Positions 59,719 through 64,000 of a stretch of DNA of 64,000 nucleotides are shown piece after piece. Numbering within the stretch: the stretch's first letter is position 1; each line of letters opens with the position of its first letter. The notes under the pieces were generated by a model that worked only from the letters and a program-made list of their open reading frames with translations, ran no database searches and had not been told where the DNA came from. This stretch comes from Leptospira sp. (GTDB taxonomy: Bacteria; Spirochaetota; Leptospiria; Leptospirales; Leptospiraceae), in assembly GCA_009991425.1 (NCBI GenBank), contig JAACWH010000031.1, positions 1 to 64,000 of the forward strand. The letters are read 5' to 3'. The position numbers and the translations under genes were made by a program.

Positions 59719-60728
59719 GCTGCACCTGCCTGTGGAATTTGTGGTTCAGGACTATAACCCAATGCACCTAATAACTTATTAATTTCTACTAATCCATTTG
59801 TATTAACAGGGTCTTGGTGCTTTCTATTGACCCATGAATTTTTAATCTCAAGGAGTTTGGTTATTAATTCTACTTCCGAAAGATTTTCTTTGTTATCCTT
59901 GAGTTGCTCGAGCATCTCAAGAAGTGAATTATATGACTGTTGTGGAGTTAGTGAATTCCCATTCCCTTTTGCTTTAGTTGAATTATTTGGATTATTTGCA
60001 GCTTGGTTTTTATTCTGAGAACCATGTCCTTTGTTTGAGGATGGTTCGCCTACAAATTCACCAGTTCTTTTGTCTACTCTACCGTCAGGAGTATCCAAGA
60101 AATCTTCGGTATCCTGAGTGAACATATCGGAAACAGCTAGGACATTAAGAGTAGTGGCTATCAGTGCTCTTTTCTGAGACATCTTTAGAGCCGTGTTATA
60201 TACATCAGCGATATCAGGATTCTCAGTTCTTTGCGAGTCTCGGTATCTTACCCATCTCCATACTCCATCGACTTGTTTCATTCCAAGTCCTTGACTTCTG
60301 TATTCCTTCTTTTTCTCCTTTGCATCTTTAGGGATTTCTTCATCGAGAACTTCAAAATCAGAAACATTACGATATCTATATTTAGATTCTAATGTTGAAC
60401 ACGATCCTGAAGCCGTTCCAAGTTCTTGTCCATTAGAGATATCATAAATAGTACAATCAGAATTGTATTCTCTATGACCGTCGCCTCTATCGATTGTAAT
60501 CGTGTTATATTTAGCACCGAGTCGAAAAACAAAGAGCAATTTTTCAGCTCCTGGTTTCAACAAGGTTGGTCGTTGAGTACCAGGAATCACTCCATAGTGC
60601 TCATTCTCTTTCAAAACTTCAGACATCATTCGCTTAACGATATCGATGTTTTGTTTTAAAACTGCTATTCTTGATTCTACTGAATCTTGAATAGTAGGGC
60701 TTGAATTTTTAGTAGTAATCTCGTTCAT
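59715..60728 (-). CDS. Phage single-strand annealing recombinase (Erf/Rad52-like group)
   Basis: 337 aa. Residues about 40-75 (HYGVIPGTQRPTLLKPGAEK) and 105-125 (ELGTASGSCSTLESKYRYRN), then KMSQKRALIATTLNVLAVSD, form a pattern I know from phage annealing proteins. A flexible Asn/Gly-rich linker about 230-265 (GSQNKNQAANNPNNSTKA) leads to a C-terminal helical part, as in SSAPs with an SSB-interacting tail. Paired with the PD-(D/E)XK exonuclease. AGGAG lies 6 nt before the ATG inside the GTACCAGGAGT repeat. Confidence 0.7.
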   Translation of the reverse strand: MNEITTKNSSPTIQDSVESRIAVLKQNIDIVKRMMSEVLKENEHYGVIPGTQRPTLLKPGAEKLLFVFRLGAKYNTITIDRGDGHREYNSDCTIYDISNGQELGTASGSCSTLESKYRYRNVSDFEVLDEEIPKDAKEKKKEYRSQGLGMKQVDGVWRWVRYRDSQRTENPDIADVYNTALKMSQKRALIATTLNVLAVSDMFTQDTEDFLDTPDGRVDKRTGEFVGEPSSNKGHGSQNKNQAANNPNNSTKAKGNGNSLTPQQSYNSLLEMLEQLKDNKENLSEVELITKLLEIKNSWVNRKHQDPVNTNGLVEINKLLGALGYSPEPQIPQAGAA

Positions 60729-60733
60729 TACTT

Positions 60734-60744
60734 ACTCCTGGTAC
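60734..60744 (-). repeat. GTACCAGGAGT dispersed repeat, copy 2
   Basis: It contains the Shine-Dalgarno (AGGAG) of the annealing recombinase gene at 60728, so repeat and ribosome binding site coincide here. Confidence 0.5.
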
Positions 60745-60813
60745 AAAGATTTTTTAAATATTTTCGCTTGACCAAGAAGCTAACAAAGAGACAAAGTTGA
60801 TGAAACCCTGCCG

Positions 60814-60824
60814 ACTCCTGGTAC
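60814..60824 (-). repeat. GTACCAGGAGT dispersed repeat, copy 3
   Basis: Non-coding, same orientation as copy 2 and 80 bp away, with no start codon behind it. That argues against a mere ribosome binding site. Confidence 0.5.
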
Positions 60825-60831
60825 GGTTCAT

Positions 60832-60886
60832 CCCCAATGAGACGAAAGTGTTGGACTACCGACTCTCATTGGGGATTTTCTTTTTT
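60832..60886 (+). terminator. Plus-strand hairpin with T-tract (terminator-like)
   Basis: CCCCAATGAG (60832-60841) and CTCATTGGGG (60865-60874) pair perfectly; ATTTTCTTTTTTC follows on the plus strand. All genes around are on the minus strand, so the terminator would end a plus-strand (non-coding or antisense) transcript. The 23-nt loop is long. Confidence 0.5.
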
Positions 60887-60894
60887 CAATTAAA

Positions 60895-61680
60895 TTAAAC
60901 TAATAGTGCTTCCTCCAATACGAACTCGTTTACTCTGCTATAGCCTTTTTCGCTAAGCTTTTTTGAAACAATATCCAAACCTTTTCCTGTAATTACAGTT
61001 TTTAAATAAACACCTTGATCACCCGAGGCTTTCTCGAATTTTTCCGTTACTTGTTTAAATAAACCTTGTGCCATATAAGTTTGGTAAGGTTCGTTATTAA
61101 GCATGAGGAATTGCTGATCTCTGCAAAATTGGAAAAGAGTCTTCTCTCCTATATCTTTGAATCCTAAAAGCTTTGCAGCTTCCCGAAAGGAATAGGTTTT
61201 GGAATTTGAATGAATGTAATCAGCAAAATCAGCTTTGGGTTTTAATTCCAAGATTTCAGCATCTTTTTCTTCAATCATCTTGCTAGCAGCAATTAGAGCT
61301 TTAGCAACCAGATACTTCGGATCTTCTATTTCTTGAGTTTTTTCAACGGAGTAGCTTCCCGTTTTACGAATAGATGGCAGTATTTCGTTTTTAATCCATT
61401 TTACAAAAGATTTAGCTTCTGGCTTTCTAGAGGTAAATACCAAAATGTAAAGACCTTGCTCGTTAATGAACCAAGTCTCTCTTTGCTGACCTGATAGGAA
61501 CATTGTTCCCATCAGCTTTTCGTCCTCATCTAGCCTAGAAACTGCTTTCCTTGAATCTGTATGTTCTAATGCATTGCATATATCTTTCGCTACAAACCAA
61601 GGTTCGTTTTCAATTATTACAATACGGATTCCATTTCCAGAAAAATTAAATTCTCGCAAATCAATATGATTATTTTCCAT
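60895..61680 (-). CDS. Phage antirepressor (BRO-N plus KilAC domains)
   Basis: 261 aa from ATG 61680, chosen because GGAGG lies 9 nt upstream (a longer frame starts at 61698). Residues about 5-100 form a Bro-N domain (WFVAKDICNALEHTDSRKAV, SFVKWIKNEILPSIRKTGSY). The C-terminal ~110 residues (FREAAKLLGFKDIGEKTLFQ, QTYMAQGLFKQVTEKFE) match KilAC/ANT. Antirepressors sequester a CI-like repressor and favour lytic growth; no cognate repressor is seen in the window. Confidence 0.85.
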   Translation of the reverse strand: MENNHIDLREFNFSGNGIRIVIIENEPWFVAKDICNALEHTDSRKAVSRLDEDEKLMGTMFLSGQQRETWFINEQGLYILVFTSRKPEAKSFVKWIKNEILPSIRKTGSYSVEKTQEIEDPKYLVAKALIAASKMIEEKDAEILELKPKADFADYIHSNSKTYSFREAAKLLGFKDIGEKTLFQFCRDQQFLMLNNEPYQTYMAQGLFKQVTEKFEKASGDQGVYLKTVITGKGLDIVSKKLSEKGYSRVNEFVLEEALLV

Positions 61681-61803
61681 AGTTACAAACCTCCGCATAT
61701 TTTTTAGCTTGATTTAGATTATTCACAACTCCTTGAATCCATCCGTCTATGGATATTAGAATGAAACCATCAGGAAGCTTCTTGAATTTGATTACTCGAT
61801 TCA
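61669..61803 (-). CDS. Small early protein, 44 aa
   Basis: AAGGAG lies 7 nt before the ATG. The product reads MNRVIKFKKLPDGFILIS and then DGWIQGVVNNLNQAKKYAEV: strand-strand-helix. It overlaps the preceding gene by 34 nt and the antirepressor by 12 nt. Not recognised. Confidence 0.6.
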
Positions 61804-61979
61804 TATCTTAGCTCCTTCCAAAAGTTTTGTCCTATTATCCAATCCACACACCAAGCCTTGGTTCCGTGAAGATAAACTACCTTCCCTGATCCATCTATAA
61901 CTTCCCAATATGGATCTCCATTTTTGTCTGATAAAACTTTCCTGAGCTTGAAAATTGATGCACGATATTGATGTTCCAT
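61770..61979 (-). CDS. Small early protein of unknown function
   Basis: 69 aa, beta-rich with YWEVIDGSGKVVYLHGTKAW and a helix WIIGQNFWKEL. Starts 4 nt after the upstream gene ends. An overlapping frame 61801-61986 is rejected as a shadow. Not recognised. Confidence 0.55.
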   Translation of the reverse strand: MEHQYRASIFKLRKVLSDKNGDPYWEVIDGSGKVVYLHGTKAWCVDWIIGQNFWKELRYESSNQIQEAS

Positions 61980-61982
61980 AAT

Positions 61983-62366
61983 TCATTCAACGCCACCATT
62001 GACTTTGGATTTTAGCCCCTGGATCGTGATATCCATCGATTCGAGGTTAGCATTTATCATCGAAAGAAGAGTTCCACCCAAGAGACGTTTATGAAGGTCC
62101 TTGAGCTTTTCGGACTCTTCATCATTTCTTTCTTTTAAGTTTTCTAGTAGATATTTTGCAGAAGAAGAATAAGACCGCACTTCACTTATCATTGATTGAA
62201 TCGAATCAACAAATTGGTTGAGAGCGGTATTGATTCTCTCTGCTTTTTGGACAGTAATATAGGCTGAAGGAATTAGATCCTTCTCTACTACAGGTATGCG
62301 ACCATGATTTAGATAGGCTAAATTAGTTGGACGACTGGTTTGGTTTATTACATTTTTTTCTTTCAT
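61983..62366 (-). CDS. Helical protein, first gene of the early operon
   Basis: 127 aa, mostly helical with AERINTALNQFVDSIQSMIS and SAKYLLENLKERNDEESEKL, coiled-coil-like. Not recognised. Its start codon lies inside a 6-bp dyad (62364-62385). It starts the leftward early transcription that appears to run without long gaps to the terminase. Confidence 0.6.
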   Translation of the reverse strand: MKEKNVINQTSRPTNLAYLNHGRIPVVEKDLIPSAYITVQKAERINTALNQFVDSIQSMISEVRSYSSSAKYLLENLKERNDEESEKLKDLHKRLLGGTLLSMINANLESMDITIQGLKSKVNGGVE

Positions 62367-62385
62367 ACTATAATTTTCGAGTATG
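62364..62385. promoter_or_regulatory. Dyad over the start codon of the first early gene
   Basis: CATACT (62364-62369) and AGTATG (62380-62385), 10-nt spacer. The minus-strand ATG is in the left arm. Possible operator or start-codon hairpin. No CCGATA is present here. Confidence 0.35.
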
Positions 62386-62573
62386 AAGAATCGATCATTT
62401 ATTCAATGTTAAGGAAATAAATTGACTAAATCTATTTCAACATCGTAATAAGACATAAAGTTACTTCCTTATATAGATATTATGTCGCTTTAGGGACATT
62501 CCCGAATTGAGTGTACTCGCACATACTTTACAGCTCTATCTCAAAACATGCTTTACAATTTATTACAAATAGA
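62386..62573. other. Non-coding region between early operon and IS remnant
   Basis: Expected to hold the early leftward promoter, but no convincing -35/-10 pair. A TGTCGCTTTAGGGACATTCC near 62481 looks like the end (terminal repeat) of the IS481-type element; inferred only. Confidence 0.4.
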
Positions 62574-63134
62574 TCATGTTCCCGACAATGATGACGATAT
62601 CTTGGGGTTTTTATATTGCAACAACTTTCCAGTATACATATCAATTACTCCAAGGCTAACTTGGTAAAAATGAATCTTTACATGCCTATCCGATATTTCT
62701 TCAAATCCTACAATTTCACCGATCAATGGATTTTCAAAGAACACTCTATTTGAACAACATTGGGCAAATCCACTTTCATGAACTTTATTTCTAACTACAT
62801 CTGTTGGATACCCTACATCATTCATGAAGGATTAGTATTCTCGTTTAGATGGTTTGTAAATTTTTGAAGGAGTTTCGAATGCTAAAGCTTCATGAGGTCG
62901 CATTGTATTAAATTCTTTTATAAACTCATCAAATGCTATTTGCTGTTGCTTTAAAGAAGATTGTGGAGGAAGAGCTGTCTCTTCCTTAAGAGTTCTATGC
63001 ATCCTTTCATGACGACCATTTTGTCCTGGCTTTCCTGGTTCAATTCTTTCAGGTCGAATTCCTAATTTTAACCACCAAACAGATAATTTCGTTAGATCAC
63101 CAATAGCTTTACTTGCAAAGGGGGAGAAATTCAT
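62574..63134 (-). pseudogene. IS481-type transposase, truncated and interrupted by a stop codon
   Basis: One frame throughout. The upstream part has GIRPERIEPGKPGQNGRHER and MHRTLKEETALP, the C-terminal rve core with the final Glu region of IS3/IS481 transposases. After SKREY an in-frame TAA (62829-62831) interrupts, and the same frame continues with NRVFFENPLIGEIVGFEEIS and YQVSLGVIDMYTG, the normal C-terminal domain. The N-terminal half including the first Asp residues is absent. Hence a doubly dead element. Confidence 0.8.
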
Positions 63135-63220
63135 TAAAAACGGATTTAAAAAATAAGGAAAAATCCCGATATTTAATTTAACTTTACTTACTTTTATCCA
63201 ATTTTAAACTCATCAACAAA

Positions 63221-63448
63221 ATGGCAAAAATATCTTATATAATAATCTTTTTCTGTATTTCATTTTGTAATGTTATTAATAATGATGATGAAAAGAATGA
63301 TAAAGAAGCAAAAAGATGTACCGAGCTAGGGGCATTATGTACTATTTTATCTGCACAATGCAGTGTTGAAAGAGGAAGCTCTTGTGCTGCTGAATACAAT
63401 TGCTTGGTTTTTTTTCCACCAAATTGTGGAAATAGTTCTACATTTTAA
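63221..63448 (+). CDS. Small Cys-rich predicted lipoprotein
   Basis: 75 aa. MAKISYIIIFFCISFCN is a signal peptide with a C at the lipobox position (ISFC), then an acidic stretch (NNDDEKNDKEAK) and six further Cys in CTELGALC, CSVERGSSC, YNC and PNC. Probably a surface lipoprotein of the host or a moron. A CCGATAT lies 48 nt upstream but outside the phage gene set. Confidence 0.6.
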   Translation: MAKISYIIIFFCISFCNVINNDDEKNDKEAKRCTELGALCTILSAQCSVERGSSCAAEYNCLVFFPPNCGNSSTF

Positions 63449-63509
63449 TGGTAAAGATTTTATTAAAAATGTTTTACCAAACATCTTAATGTATTTTATT
63501 TCCCTTACC

Positions 63510-64000
63510 TCATTTCAACTCAGGGAAATAGAACTCACAAACTGCTGAAAGTCTTTCAGCCATCTTTGCATTGAAACTGACTTTTTCTTTAACTCCTATA
63601 TCTACAGATTGGATTAAATTATCATAATCTAAGAATGGGTGGTCTTCCACTTTTGATCCAGAAGCTGCTTTTTCATAATGAAAAAGCATATTTTTTAAAA
63701 TCCTTGATTCATTTTTATTTTCAAGTCGCTGTATTTCTTTATCCAAGAATGAGTGAGCGTTTGAGTAACCGTACAATTTACTATCTTCGTTTATATTTCT
63801 TTTTAAAACTTGATTGAAAAGAAAAGGAAGTGGCTGTGGACCATTTTCTATTCTATTGTTCAGATCATTTTTTAAATCTGGCAGATAAGACTTCAAGTAT
63901 CGTAAGGCATTTCGCCAGGATGATTCACCAGTTGTCGAAACAGGCATAATTACTAAATCAGAAATTGCATTTGCAAGCATGGAATAAAACCACCAACCTG
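63510..64000 (-). CDS. Partial protein of unknown function, runs off the window
   Basis: The frame is open past the ATG at 63980 to the window edge (GWWFYS precedes MLANAISD), so the true start is outside. Visible parts: VIMPVSTTGESSWRNALRYL and QPLPFLFNQVLKRNINEDS. No family recognised. Probably host chromosomal or on the adjacent element. Confidence 0.5.
   Translation of the reverse strand, partial: GWWFYSMLANAISDLVIMPVSTTGESSWRNALRYLKSYLPDLKNDLNNRIENGPQPLPFLFNQVLKRNINEDSKLYGYSNAHSFLDKEIQRLENKNESRILKNMLFHYEKAASGSKVEDHPFLDYDNLIQSVDIGVKEKVSFNAKMAERLSAVCEFYFPELK

Larger units (their letters stand above)
60729..60894. other. Non-coding region with repeats and a plus-strand hairpin
   Basis: Contains two copies of the 11-mer and a 10-bp-arm inverted repeat followed on the plus strand by a T-rich tract. 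No protein-coding frame supported. A small plus-strand RNA is possible. Confidence 0.45.

Noticed and set aside
60124..60132. TATCGG copy inside the annealing recombinase gene
   Set aside because: Within coding sequence and far from any start codon.
61801..61986. Alternative 61-codon minus frame
   Set aside because: Overlaps the better-composed 69-aa gene (61770-61979) almost fully and reads as an out-of-frame translation.
63166..63172. CCGATAT upstream of the small lipoprotein gene
   Set aside because: 48 nt from the start, outside the phage gene set and next to the IS remnant; not used to support the late-promoter model.
1..64000. tRNA or rRNA genes
   Set aside because: No cloverleaf with a TTCGA-type arm or rRNA segment was noticed by eye; a tRNA search program could still find one.

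Overview
The window is almost entirely one tailed-phage genome, about 62 kb, lying between two insertion-sequence remnants. The DNA is AT-rich with tightly packed, often overlapping genes and frequent TTG/GTG starts. The proteins are rich in Ile, Lys, Glu and Ser. This fits a phage or prophage of a low-GC spirochaete such as Leptospira, but no host marker here proves it. The virion is a contractile-tailed (myovirus-type) particle with an HK97-type head: sheath, tube, gpV-like spike, LysM/gp25-like baseplate protein, J-like baseplate protein, prohead protease, capsid, portal and terminase are all recognisable.

Layout, left to right. 1-111: C-terminal end of a transposase. 275-2102 (-): probable lysis cassette (C39-like peptidase, two-TM holin-like protein, two spanin-like proteins, a tiny membrane protein). 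2169-2961 (+): HicB/HicA-like pair. 2967-7526 (-): neck, tail-fibre and nuclease-like proteins. 7700-9430 (+): portal, isolated from the other head genes. 9427-13583 (-): STAS-like membrane protein, seven-bladed propeller, long tail fibre, small proteins. 13653-18779 (-): tail-completion-like protein, terminator, capsid, scaffold, protease, SGNH hydrolase. 18813-24875 (-): a 2020-residue polyvalent protein (helicase, nuclease-like, zincin). 24984-25839 (+): second HicB-like gene plus a small gene. 25875-35821 (-): tape measure, frameshifted tail chaperones, tube, sheath, hub, spike, LysM/gp25 protein. 35891-39204 (+): baseplate J, tail protein I, fibre proteins, zinc ribbon. 39205-47982 (-): a 1306-residue polyvalent protein, structural genes, cold-shock protein, split MuF. 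48048-50112 (-): terminase. 50117-62366 (-): early region with ParB-XRE, RusA, HAD phosphatase, DUF2829 (Tad2-like), MmcB-like nuclease, HNH, adenine methyltransferase, winged-helix replication protein, PD-(D/E)XK exonuclease, annealing recombinase and antirepressor. 62574-63134: broken IS481-type transposase. 63221 to the end: a small lipoprotein gene and a partial gene, probably host.

The strongest new signal is regulatory. A CCGATA element, usually after a T-rich stretch and followed by A/T, stands upstream of every late operon on both strands. In ten cases it lies only 23-28 nt from the start codon. It heads the lysis, fibre, portal, capsid, SGNH, polyvalent, tail, baseplate (both directions), MuF and terminase units, and heads no unit in the early region. 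It behaves like a phage-specific late promoter. Two sites are back-to-back inverted repeats driving divergent operons.

The second theme is biological conflict. Four proteins carry modules typical of phage polyvalent or ejected proteins (SF2 helicase, pyrophosphatase-like, ParB-like, zincin, and barnase/EndoU/colicin/RelE-like nuclease domains). The early region adds a DUF2829 protein related to Thoeris anti-defence, an intact adenine methyltransferase, and the 23-codon stump of a cytosine methyltransferase. No integrase, CI-type repressor or tRNA was recognised.
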